Below, piece after piece: positions 1 through 6,334 of a stretch of 8,107 nucleotides of DNA (positions are counted from its first letter, which is position 1; every line of letters starts with the position of its first letter). This stretch comes from Lachnospira sp. (GTDB lineage Bacteria > Bacillota > Clostridia > Lachnospirales > Lachnospiraceae). The position numbers were made by a program, and so were the translations under genes. Under the pieces are notes generated by a model. The model searched no databases. It was not told where the DNA came from and saw nothing but the letters and a program-made list of their open reading frames with translations. The stretch spans positions 1 to 8,107 of the forward strand of contig JAGAJD010000012.1 in assembly GCA_017626275.1 (NCBI GenBank), read 5' to 3'.

Positions 1-439
1 CCATTGCATCTTTCCATGCAGGAACATTAAAATTATCAACGTCTTCGCCAAAATAACGCTTCATCGCAATATCAGCATATGCACCCGGAACTCCCTGGTA
101 AACCACCTTGCAGTTTTTCTTATTAACCTCGTCAACGGCTTCATAAGGCTCTCTTAATGTCTGACCGTTCTCCTCAAGCAGTCTGTACTGCATTTTGCGG
201 GAATTAGCCATAATCTGTGAAAACAAATCATTAATTGCATGTACGTTTTCCTGATTCTCAACAAGTGCCGAGACAGCCTCTAACTTTGCTTTCTCTCGTT
301 CCGTATCAAGTACCTTCTTACCTGTTGAAATCTTGTACTCTGCTACTTCCCTGCACAGTGACATTCTGTCCTCAAACAGCTTAACAAGCTGCCTGTCTAT
401 CGTGTCAATCTGTTCTCTTATCTTACCTAAGTCCAGCAT
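1..439 (-). CDS. pheA: Bifunctional chorismate mutase / prephenate dehydratase, 5' part (3' end cut by window edge)
   Basis: This is the N-terminal 146 codons of the P-protein. It converts chorismate to prephenate and then to phenylpyruvate in phenylalanine synthesis, in the cytoplasm. Residues 1-90 are an all-helical AroQ-type chorismate mutase. R8, R25, K36, D45, R48 and E49 have the same spacing as the E. coli active-site set R11, R28, K39, D48, R51 and E52. From about residue 111 the prephenate dehydratase domain begins with VVYQGVPGAYADIAM, the typical first strand and loop of that fold. The rest of that domain and any ACT regulatory domain lie outside the window. The ATG at 439-437 has AGAGG six bases upstream. 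The gene is divergent from the DUF5050-like gene. The leader is only about 50 nt, and I see no T-box or Phe-rich leader peptide. The assignment is secure. Confidence 0.95.
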   Translation of the reverse strand, partial: MLDLGKIREQIDTIDRQLVKLFEDRMSLCREVAEYKISTGKKVLDTEREKAKLEAVSALVENQENVHAINDLFSQIMANSRKMQYRLLEENGQTLREPYEAVDEVNKKNCKVVYQGVPGAYADIAMKRYFGEDVDNFNVPAWKDAM

Positions 440-492
440 AATTACCTCTCATCTTTTCATAATATTTCCTTAAAATGTATCTTTGTTATCGT

Positions 493-520
493 ATTATAAC
501 ATATTTTCTTTTGTATGCCA
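493..520 (-). promoter_or_regulatory. Promoter for pheA (extended -10)
   Basis: On the minus strand, TGTTATAAT (501-493) is a consensus -10 with an extended TG. A weak -35-like TGGCAT lies at 520-515 with a 16-bp spacer. The extended -10 would compensate for the weak -35. Transcription would start near 486, giving a leader of about 47 nt before the pheA ATG. The -35 shares two bases with the -35 of the opposing promoter. Confidence 0.6.
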
Positions 521-539
521 CTACAAATTATGCTATAAT
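511..539 (+). promoter_or_regulatory. Promoter for the DUF5050-like gene (extended -10)
   Basis: TTGTAT at 511-516 and TATAAT at 534-539 are separated by exactly 17 bp, and TGC precedes the -10 to make an extended -10. This is a near-consensus sigma-A promoter. The predicted start is near 546, about 44 nt before the chosen ATG at 590. Confidence 0.75.
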
Positions 540-577
540 GAAAACAATCGTCCGGCTACGGAAAATTTTTTATGGAA

Positions 578-583
578 ATGAGG
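578..583 (+). promoter_or_regulatory. Ribosome binding site deciding the start at 590
   Basis: ATGAGG ends six bases before the ATG at 590. The in-frame upstream ATG at 572 has only a run of A and T in front of it, so 590 is the better start and the longer frame adds six spurious residues. Confidence 0.75.
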
Positions 584-589
584 TTATCA

Positions 590-1621
590 ATGAAGCGCTC
601 TACCAAATTTATACTTACAGGAATTATAGTCCTCGCAGCTATCATATGCGCAGGCATATATTACGGTAATTCAGGAAAAGCAAAACCAAACAGCATAGAT
701 GCCACAGGAAACACTGCAGGTAATCTCTTAAACGGTGGTCTTTTCTGCGAATATAACGGCAAAATTTATTTTGCAAACCCATACGACCACAATTATCTGT
801 ATGTTATGGATTCCGACTGTTCAAATGCCCGTATGCTGAATTCAGACAGTGTTGCGTACCTTAACATTTATAATGATAAAATTTATTATGTTAAAAATAA
901 TTTCTCCGATGAAACGATTGGCACAATATTCCGAAGCCAGCTTTTCGGTGTGTTTGAATCTGATTTAAACGGAGAAAACACAGAAAAGCTTTATGGCGAT
1001 TTATCAGGAACTATCAGTCTTTGCGGAAATTATCTGTACTATCAGCACTATGATGATAAGACGGCGCTCACGCTCCATAAATTACAGCTTGATACCAAAA
1101 AAGACACTTTAGTTTCCCAGACGCCTCACAATCCGTCAAGCGTTGACAATGCAAGAATTTACTTTTCAAATACAGACAATAAGAATGTAATAAGCTGTAT
1201 TGACCCAACCACTGATTATATCTCTACTTTTTATGAGGCAAATTCTTATATGGCAAGTTCTAACGGCAATTATGTTTATTACATTGACATTGCAAAGGAT
1301 TACTCGCTTGTAAGACTTAATAAAAGCACCAAGACCATAGAGCTTCTCTATGGAAAGAAAAACAGTAAGGTTATCAATTATAATCTTTATGGGAACAAGA
1401 TTTTCTTTCAGCTTGAGGGAGACGATAATCCCGGACTATACCGCATGAACTCAGACGGTACACAGGTTGAATATATTGCAACGGGAAACCTTACCAATAT
1501 TCACTGCACTTCCCAGTATACATTTTTCCAATACTATGATAATCAGGGAGTATTGTACAGAATACCGACCACAGGTGCAATGAGCTACCCGGAAGAAATC
1601 AGGATTCAAAAACAGGAATAA
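590..1621 (+). CDS. Membrane-anchored DUF5050-like beta-propeller protein, function unknown
   Basis: The product is 343 aa. Residues 1-6 carry K and R, and residues 7-25 are a hydrophobic helix (FILTGIIVLAAIICAGIYY). C20 is preceded by Ile, so this is not a lipobox, and I read it as a signal anchor or uncleaved signal with the rest outside the cell. Residues 45-335 hold repeated blade-like units of the form N-G-K/N-I/Y-Y-F: NGKIYFANP (56-64), NDKIYYVKN (95-103), GNYLYYQHY (146-154), GNYVYYIDI (226-234) and GNKIFFQLE (268-276). Tokens such as LYRMNSDGT near the C-terminus add to this. The pattern matches DUF5050-type proteins of Clostridia, which are predicted six- or seven-bladed propellers with no known activity. 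No catalytic motif is visible. The gene stands alone with its own promoter, divergent from pheA, and a hairpin lies just after its stop. The family call is from the repeat pattern only. Confidence 0.75.
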   Translation: MKRSTKFILTGIIVLAAIICAGIYYGNSGKAKPNSIDATGNTAGNLLNGGLFCEYNGKIYFANPYDHNYLYVMDSDCSNARMLNSDSVAYLNIYNDKIYYVKNNFSDETIGTIFRSQLFGVFESDLNGENTEKLYGDLSGTISLCGNYLYYQHYDDKTALTLHKLQLDTKKDTLVSQTPHNPSSVDNARIYFSNTDNKNVISCIDPTTDYISTFYEANSYMASSNGNYVYYIDIAKDYSLVRLNKSTKTIELLYGKKNSKVINYNLYGNKIFFQLEGDDNPGLYRMNSDGTQVEYIATGNLTNIHCTSQYTFFQYYDNQGVLYRIPTTGAMSYPEEIRIQKQE

Positions 1622-1628
1622 TTTATAA

Positions 1629-1648
1629 AGTGCGCCTTGCGGCGCACT
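1629..1648 (-). terminator. Hairpin terminator between convergent genes, better suited to the GH43 side
   Basis: AGTGCGCC and GGCGCACT form a perfect 8-bp GC-rich stem with a 4-nt loop. Read on the minus strand the loop is GCAA, a stable GNRA tetraloop, and the stem is followed by TTATAAATTATT, a broken U-rich tail. This fits termination of the GH43 transcript, whose stop lies 36 bp upstream. Read on the plus strand the stem is followed by CTAAACC, with no U-run, so termination of the DUF5050-like transcript here would be less efficient or use another mechanism. Confidence 0.7.
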
Positions 1649-1684
1649 CTAAACCAATGGCGTAAATTCGCCCCGGTATTTACA

Positions 1685-3265
1685 TTACTGCTGTTTCATA
1701 TCAGTAGTATAATCAAAATAATCAAAATCTGCGGCAATTCTGCTTCCACAGCCGCCATTGTTTGCATAAATTCCTACAAGCGTTCCCGTATGACGTTTAC
1801 GGTCATCAGGTACACCCTCATCACAAAGATATATGCAATTATGCAAAGTTCCTACAAGCTCCCAGTCAGTTCCGTCATAACTGTAATAGAATGTTCTTGT
1901 AAGCTTCTCCACGACAACCTTTAAATAAACAGGCTGTTCTCTAATATCGTCAATCTGAGCAATCAGTTCCTCACCGTGATTGCGGTTAATCACCAGTTGA
2001 ATTTTCCTGCCTCCTTCGTAACAAAGCGCACATCTTGCATAAGTCACCGTACTGTAATAACAGGTAATTCCTGCCTGCTCGCCGTCTCTTTGAGGCTCAA
2101 ATAAAAGCTTTGTCTCTGCTATATATGATAATTCTGTTTCCCTGCGCACCAGTGTATTTTTTGCACGTATTTCATCTAAACACCCGTCCGTCGCCCAGAT
2201 TCTGAAATGTCCCGGATTTTCTGTCAGGGAGCAGTTTCCCCAATCAGGATTGCGCACAAATTCCCACTGCAAATCAAGCTGTTCTTTATCAAAATCATCA
2301 TGAAATGCAAAATGATGATTTTTGTCATTATCCCCGGTGGCTGGCGGACACACCTGCGGCAAATCCGGTGCCGTATTAATAAGACTTGGGCCTTTTCTGT
2401 CATTAATAACAAACCAGTCATCAGAAAGCCATGTAACCGGGTCCATCGCCGTTTCCCTTCCCACTGTTGTATAATTGCCCTCATTTCTTCTGCCGCACAA
2501 ATAGTAAACCCACCAGTCGCCGTTTTGCGTCTGCACAAGCTTTCCGTGTCCGGTTCTCTGAATCAGCGCATTTTCATCAAACTGACGCATAACAGGATTA
2601 TACGGTGACGGCTCATACGGACCAAAAAGACTTTCCGACCTTGCCACATTTATGCCATGCCCGTATCCCGTACCGCCTTCCGCGACTACTGCATAATAAT
2701 ATTTACCTCGTCTGAATATATGCGGTCCTTCAGTACAGCCTTCTCCTGTTCCCTGCCATACATTAATCTTTTCGCCAATCACTTTCGTACAGTCATCACT
2801 TAGCGGAACAAGATTAATTCCCGGACTGATAACCATATAATGCTTTCCGTCATCATCTGTAAAATGTGATGGGTCAATACTATCCACCTCCAGCCATGCC
2901 GGCTTTGTATACGGTCCTTCCGGTTTGTCAGAGCTAACTACGAGCTGTCTTCTAAGCACATTCTTTCCACGTGTGCCGTCACCGTTTAACCTGAGCGTTG
3001 CCATAATAATAAATCTTCCGTTACTGTAAGAAATATCCGGCGCCCAGATTCCATGCGAATTTTTAATATCACGCAAATCAAGATAAGATGTGTCTGTTAT
3101 GGCATGTCCTATAATTTCCCAATGCACCATATCTTTGGAATGGCTGATTGGAATTGCCGGAAAATACTGAAAAGATGAATTTACCATGTAATAATCGTCG
3201 TTTACACGGATTACCGACGGATCAGGAAAAAATCCCCTTTGTACGGGATTCTGATATGTATTCAT
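1685..3265 (-). CDS. Glycoside hydrolase family 43 enzyme (beta-xylosidase / alpha-L-arabinofuranosidase type), cytoplasmic
   Basis: The product is 526 aa, usual for two-domain GH43 beta-xylosidases. Residues 1-295 form the five-bladed propeller with the expected catalytic triad. D15 in FFPDPSV is the general base, D131 in SIDPSHF is the pKa modulator and E179 in CTEGPHIF is the general acid. WAPDISY (74-80) and the RTGHGKLV histidine (H240) are also typical. Residues about 318-520 fit the beta-sandwich C-terminal domain (GH43_C2, concanavalin-like). There is no signal peptide, so it should act on imported xylo- or arabino-oligosaccharides. The exact substrate cannot be read from sequence. 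The ATG at 3265 is chosen because ATGAGG lies five bases upstream. The longer frame starts at a TTG without a ribosome site. It lies 51 bp after rlmI, is last in the leftward block, and is followed by a hairpin terminator. No sugar permease or regulator is next to it. Confidence 0.93.
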   Translation of the reverse strand: MNTYQNPVQRGFFPDPSVIRVNDDYYMVNSSFQYFPAIPISHSKDMVHWEIIGHAITDTSYLDLRDIKNSHGIWAPDISYSNGRFIIMATLRLNGDGTRGKNVLRRQLVVSSDKPEGPYTKPAWLEVDSIDPSHFTDDDGKHYMVISPGINLVPLSDDCTKVIGEKINVWQGTGEGCTEGPHIFRRGKYYYAVVAEGGTGYGHGINVARSESLFGPYEPSPYNPVMRQFDENALIQRTGHGKLVQTQNGDWWVYYLCGRRNEGNYTTVGRETAMDPVTWLSDDWFVINDRKGPSLINTAPDLPQVCPPATGDNDKNHHFAFHDDFDKEQLDLQWEFVRNPDWGNCSLTENPGHFRIWATDGCLDEIRAKNTLVRRETELSYIAETKLLFEPQRDGEQAGITCYYSTVTYARCALCYEGGRKIQLVINRNHGEELIAQIDDIREQPVYLKVVVEKLTRTFYYSYDGTDWELVGTLHNCIYLCDEGVPDDRKRHTGTLVGIYANNGGCGSRIAADFDYFDYTTDMKQQ

Positions 3266-3270
3266 GCTTA

Positions 3271-3276
3271 CCTCAT
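3271..3276 (-). promoter_or_regulatory. Ribosome binding site deciding the GH43 start at 3265
   Basis: On the minus strand, ATGAGG is followed by TAAGC and then the ATG at 3265. The spacing is five bases. It rules out the TTG ten codons further upstream. Confidence 0.75.
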
Positions 3277-3316
3277 TTCTGCGGCGCTTCTGCAAATCCA
3301 GCCGCCCGCAATTAAT

Positions 3317-4534
3317 TTACATTTCGTCACAAACCTGAAAAATATAAAATTTCAGATAAAGTGATTCCTCGTCTCTTGTCCACAAAAATGGGTGGTCAGG
3401 CGACTGTGTTCTGTATTCAATCTGTCTTAACCTTTTATGCACATTTGCCGCTGCCTCCGCAATCGTTTTGGTAAAAAGCTGAGGATCCATAAAATGAGAG
3501 CATGAGCAGGTTGCAAGGTATCCTCCGTCCTTTACAAGCTTCATTGCCCTTAAATTAATCTCTCTGTAACCTTTTACTGCGTTTTTTATGGAATTACGTG
3601 ATTTGGTAAACGCAGGAGGGTCTAAGATTACAACATCAAAAAGCTCTCCCTCCTTCTCAAGTCTCGGAAGCAGTTCAAAAACGTCCTCGCATATAAAAGA
3701 AACTCTGTCCGACAGACCGTTTAAAGCTGCATTTTCTTCTGCCTGCGCAACACCAAGCTCCGATGCATCTACGCCGAGAACGCTCTTTGCCCCTGCCATT
3801 CCTGCATTTAACGCAAATGAACCTGTATGCGTAAAACAGTCTAATACTTTGGCGTCCTTGCACATCGGACGGATTGCCGCCCTGTTATACTTCTGGTCTA
3901 AGAAAAAGCCAGTTTTTTGTCCGTCCTTCACATCAACTATGTATTTAACACCATTTTCAACTATCTGAACCTTTGTATCAAATTCTTCTCCGATAAAGCC
4001 CTTAAAACGCTCCATGCCCTCATTAAGACGCACTTTTGCATCGCTTCTCTCATAGACGCCCCGTATATTTATTCCCTCTTCCTTAAGCACCTGCTTTAAA
4101 ATATCTATAATAACAGGCTTAAAGCGGTCAATTCCGAGTGCCAGTGATTCCACCACCAGCACATCGGAAAATTTGTCAATCACGATTCCCGGCAGAAAAT
4201 CTGCCTCTCCGAACACCAGACGGCATGACGACATATCCACAGTATTTTTTCTGTATTCAACACAGTTTCTTATTCTCTTTTCAAGAAATTCCCTGTTAAT
4301 CTCATGTGTCCTTCTGCTCATCATTCTCACTGAAATCTTTGATTTTCTGTTCAAAAATCCGATTCCCATAAAATATCCGTCAAAATCATGAACCTCAACA
4401 AGACCGCCGTCAATAACATTTCCCGTAATGCTTTCAATCTCATTGTCATAAACCCATGCTCCGCCTGCCTTTAAGGTTCTTCCTTCACCCTTTTTAAGAT
4501 TAACGATTCCATGTACTTTATATAAATCTTCCAC
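3317..4534 (-). CDS. rlmI: RlmI-type class I SAM-dependent 23S rRNA (cytosine-C5) methyltransferase with PUA domain
   Basis: The product is 405 aa, close to the usual 390-400 aa of RlmI/YccW. Residues about 8-75 match the PUA RNA-binding domain, with LKKGEGRTLKAGGAWVYDNEI as the family-typical opening. Residues 200-400 are the Rossmann methyltransferase: GQKTGFFLDQK (205-215), SAM motif I VLDCFTHTGSFALNAG (230-245), GVDASE (254-259), DPPAFTKS (305-312) and TCSCSH (342-347). E. coli RlmI makes m5C1962 in 23S rRNA. The same target is inferred here, and a related specificity in this subfamily is possible. The start is a GTG at 4534, because a full GGAGG lies five bases upstream and the protein then begins at the usual distance from the PUA motif. 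The longer frame adds 18 residues and falsely overlaps ydcZ. It starts 25 bp after the ydcZ stop, so the two are probably cotranscribed. Confidence 0.92.
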   Translation of the reverse strand: MEDLYKVHGIVNLKKGEGRTLKAGGAWVYDNEIESITGNVIDGGLVEVHDFDGYFMGIGFLNRKSKISVRMMSRRTHEINREFLEKRIRNCVEYRKNTVDMSSCRLVFGEADFLPGIVIDKFSDVLVVESLALGIDRFKPVIIDILKQVLKEEGINIRGVYERSDAKVRLNEGMERFKGFIGEEFDTKVQIVENGVKYIVDVKDGQKTGFFLDQKYNRAAIRPMCKDAKVLDCFTHTGSFALNAGMAGAKSVLGVDASELGVAQAEENAALNGLSDRVSFICEDVFELLPRLEKEGELFDVVILDPPAFTKSRNSIKNAVKGYREINLRAMKLVKDGGYLATCSCSHFMDPQLFTKTIAEAAANVHKRLRQIEYRTQSPDHPFLWTRDEESLYLKFYIFQVCDEM

Positions 4535-4537
4535 TGT

Positions 4538-4544
4538 AACCTCC
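4538..4544 (-). promoter_or_regulatory. Ribosome binding site deciding the GTG start of rlmI
   Basis: On the minus strand, GGAGGTT is followed by ACA and then the GTG at 4534. It is the best match to the anti-Shine-Dalgarno sequence in this gap and fixes the non-ATG start. Confidence 0.8.
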
Positions 4545-4559
4545 AATATTATTTTTTGC

Positions 4560-5006
4560 TTATTGTGCCTTATTTCCACACATATCAAATATTACCACAC
4601 CGCCGATTGCCAATGCCAGTCCCAAAAGCTTAATCCATGAAAAATCCGACTTTTTGCTGCCGAATATTCCAAACAGTTCAATAATATATGCAACTGCAAT
4701 CTGCGCAATTACAATAGTAACCTCCGCTTTTGCCGTTCCCAGATCCGACATTGCACGCACAACCGTATAAGTAATAAATGCACCAATCACACCGCCAAGC
4801 AACGCATATTTAGGTTCAACCTGAAAAAGTCCGCTAATCGGTGGTCTGCCGTTAATAAACCACATTACGGCACACGTAAGAAACGCCGTAATCTGCACAA
4901 AGCCCGCCGCAACCCATATACTGCTGCTCTTTGTCACTCCCGTATTAAATACTCCCTGAATACTCATAAGAGCCCCTGAAATAATTGCAATCAAAAAACC
5001 CGTCAT
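4560..5006 (-). CDS. YdcZ/DUF606-family DMT-superfamily small membrane transporter
   Basis: The product is 148 aa, the usual size of the DUF606 (YdcZ) half-size members of the drug/metabolite transporter superfamily. It shows five hydrophobic segments, at about 2-20, 30-51, 66-86, 92-113 and 124-141. The family pattern is clear: an early GALMSIQGVFNTGV helix, a mid GGVIGAFITYTVV segment, then AQIAVAYIIELFGIFG and a final LLGLALAIGGVVIF helix. Such proteins probably work as dimers or pairs in the inner membrane. Their substrates are largely unknown and none can be read here. The ATG at 5006 is chosen because GGAGG lies six bases upstream. The longer frame adds 18 hydrophilic residues with no ribosome site. 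It follows the solute-binding protein gene by 80 bp and precedes rlmI by 25 bp. Its leader can form competing hairpins, which suggests regulation. Confidence 0.87.
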   Translation of the reverse strand: MTGFLIAIISGALMSIQGVFNTGVTKSSSIWVAAGFVQITAFLTCAVMWFINGRPPISGLFQVEPKYALLGGVIGAFITYTVVRAMSDLGTAKAEVTIVIAQIAVAYIIELFGIFGSKKSDFSWIKLLGLALAIGGVVIFDMCGNKAQ

Positions 5007-5088
5007 TTTAATCCTCCATACCAGATAATCTTTACTGCCATTTTTATCTAATATGAACAAATGACGGGATTATTATTCAGCATTTGTT
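4999..5088 (-). promoter_or_regulatory. Candidate attenuator-like leader of ydcZ with two mutually exclusive hairpins
   Basis: In the leftward RNA, arm A AACAAATG (5088-5081) pairs perfectly with A' CATTTGTT (5063-5056) across a 17-nt loop. Arm B CCCGTCATTT (5068-5059) pairs perfectly over 10 bp with B' AAATGACGGG (5008-4999). A' and B share CATTT, so both cannot form together. B' contains the ydcZ ATG and is followed at once by six T, as in an intrinsic terminator. A small stem AGATAA/TTATCT (5049-5044 with 5028-5023) fits inside the B-B' loop. The B-B' form would block initiation or end transcription, and A-A' would free the start. I do not recognise a known riboswitch class. The stems are AT-rich on the A side, and folding was judged by eye. 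Confidence 0.35.
5013..5017 (-). promoter_or_regulatory. Ribosome binding site deciding the ydcZ start at 5006
   Basis: On the minus strand, GGAGG is followed by ATTAAA and then the ATG at 5006. The site lies inside the loop closed by the candidate B-B' stem of the leader. Confidence 0.8.
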
Positions 5089-6307
5089 ATTTTACAGCCT
5101 GATTAAAGGTATCAAATGCCTCGTTTACATCTGCACCTTCCCAAACCTCATTAAGCATGATATCATATCTTAAGTAAAATTCATCAGCTCCCATGTATTT
5201 TGCACGGATATCAGAACCGGCATAAACCTCATAAAGCTTCTTATACTGCTCACGATACTTCTTTTTTATCACATCATTTCTTGCACTTACATATCCTGTA
5301 TATTCCTCAAGCAAATCTGCATAATCATAGCTTATTGCCTGTGCAACTGCCTTGGCTGTCTCAATATTTTCAGAATACGGATTTACTGCCGCAAGCGTCG
5401 TCTCTGACAGACTCTGCGTTCCAAAGCCCGTTTTTGCTCCCGGGATCTTACAGATACCGTAATCCACACCCGATTTATTAATCTGTGACAGATTATCTGA
5501 TTCTATAATTGTATACAGTATTTTGCTCTGTGAAAACAGGTCTGTATAATCCTTTTGTGTTCTGTTTTTATCCAGTCCAAAAGTCTTTCTTAAGGCCGCA
5601 TACTGAGTCATGGAAGCTTTCAATGCCTCCTCCTGAATAACAGCCGTGTTTTCCTCTCCTGTGTCTCCGCCTGCATCTACATAGCTTCCGCCAAATGCAT
5701 AATTTATCATCAAATCAGAAGAAGCCCAGCCTGCAATCATCGTCAGCGTTTCCTCAGTGTCCGTAAGCTTATACGAATTGATGTATTCCGCAATCTGCTC
5801 CATCGTCTCAGGCTCAGAAACATATTTCTTATTGTAAACCATAACTGCAGTAGAAAATGTTACCGGATAACCGTACAGCTTTCCGCCATAGCATGCCGCA
5901 TTTATTGCAGATACAGGAAAATGCTTTGTTGAATAGCTTGATGTATATTTATCATTTTCTGATATCAGTCCTGACAGATAAGCCTTTTGTATATCCGACG
6001 CAGGCATTAAATAGACATCTGCAACATCATCATTGCTAATACTTCCCTCATACACTGCATCCAGAATATCACCTTTCTCAAGAAGCACAGTGTTAATTGT
6101 TATAAATTCATTTGCCTTGTGAAATTCCTCTGCAATATATTCTAAATATGACGTATAACTCTCGTCATTATACCATATGCATACAGATACTTCCTTATCT
6201 ATATCAAGTGCCTTTGCATTTCCGTTTCGTTTAGTACCACAGCCGGTAAAAGATACTGTAAGCACTACCGACATAAAAAGTGCTGCCGCTTTTTTTAATA
6301 TTCCCAT
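5087..6307 (-). CDS. Lipoprotein extracellular solute-binding protein (ABC transporter family 1, sugar-type)
   Basis: The product is 406 aa, the usual size of family 1 (maltose-binding-like) solute-binding proteins. Residues 1-22 are a lipoprotein signal peptide with two lysines at 5-6 and lipobox FTGC, giving lipidated C23. Mature features are a first strand SVCIWYND (41-48), EYIAEEFHKANEFI (57-70), the hinge-region pattern DVYLMPASDIQKAYLSGLI (97-115), and KLYGYPVTFSTAVMVYNKKY (143-162), the classic YGxPxxxxxxxxxYNKxxF segment. It should capture an oligosaccharide or other small solute outside the cell and deliver it to an ABC permease. No permease or ATPase gene is adjacent, so it is an orphan or a sensor. 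The start ATG is the only in-frame start giving the signal peptide, but its ribosome site (AAAGG, 6323-6319) is a long 11 bases away. It begins 27 bp after argD. The ligand is unknown. Confidence 0.88.
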   Translation of the reverse strand: MGILKKAAALFMSVVLTVSFTGCGTKRNGNAKALDIDKEVSVCIWYNDESYTSYLEYIAEEFHKANEFITINTVLLEKGDILDAVYEGSISNDDVADVYLMPASDIQKAYLSGLISENDKYTSSYSTKHFPVSAINAACYGGKLYGYPVTFSTAVMVYNKKYVSEPETMEQIAEYINSYKLTDTEETLTMIAGWASSDLMINYAFGGSYVDAGGDTGEENTAVIQEEALKASMTQYAALRKTFGLDKNRTQKDYTDLFSQSKILYTIIESDNLSQINKSGVDYGICKIPGAKTGFGTQSLSETTLAAVNPYSENIETAKAVAQAISYDYADLLEEYTGYVSARNDVIKKKYREQYKKLYEVYAGSDIRAKYMGADEFYLRYDIMLNEVWEGADVNEAFDTFNQAVK

Positions 6308-6334
6308 ACAAACGCTTACCTTTCCATAGTGCTG

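Noticed and set aside
551..571. TCCG-GCTA-CGGA mini-hairpin followed by AAAATTTTTT in the DUF5050-like leader, terminator-like
   Set aside because: The stem is only 4 bp and the U-run is separated from it by four A, so it is too weak for intrinsic termination.
475..669. Plus-strand 64-codon frame overlapping the divergent promoters
   Set aside because: Its start lies upstream of the predicted transcription start and it overlaps the real gene in another frame.
1637..1924. Plus-strand open frame of 95 codons after the DUF5050-like gene
   Set aside because: It lies antisense to the well-supported GH43 gene, starts in the terminator hairpin, and has no ribosome site or recognisable domain.
2224..2538. 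Minus-strand frame of 104 codons inside the GH43 gene
   Set aside because: It is in another frame of a gene with intact catalytic residues and a full-length domain structure, so it is a shadow and not a frameshift product.
5003..5041. Twelve-residue frame on the minus strand ending in an ATGA overlap with the ydcZ start
   Set aside because: It has no ribosome site, and its coding sequence contains the ydcZ Shine-Dalgarno, so the overlap is probably chance.
5089..5115. Possible ydcZ promoter TTGATA-15-TAAAAT on the minus strand, inside the end of the binding protein gene
   Set aside because: The spacer is 15 bp, shorter than functional sigma-A promoters usually allow, and the start would fall inside the first hairpin arm.
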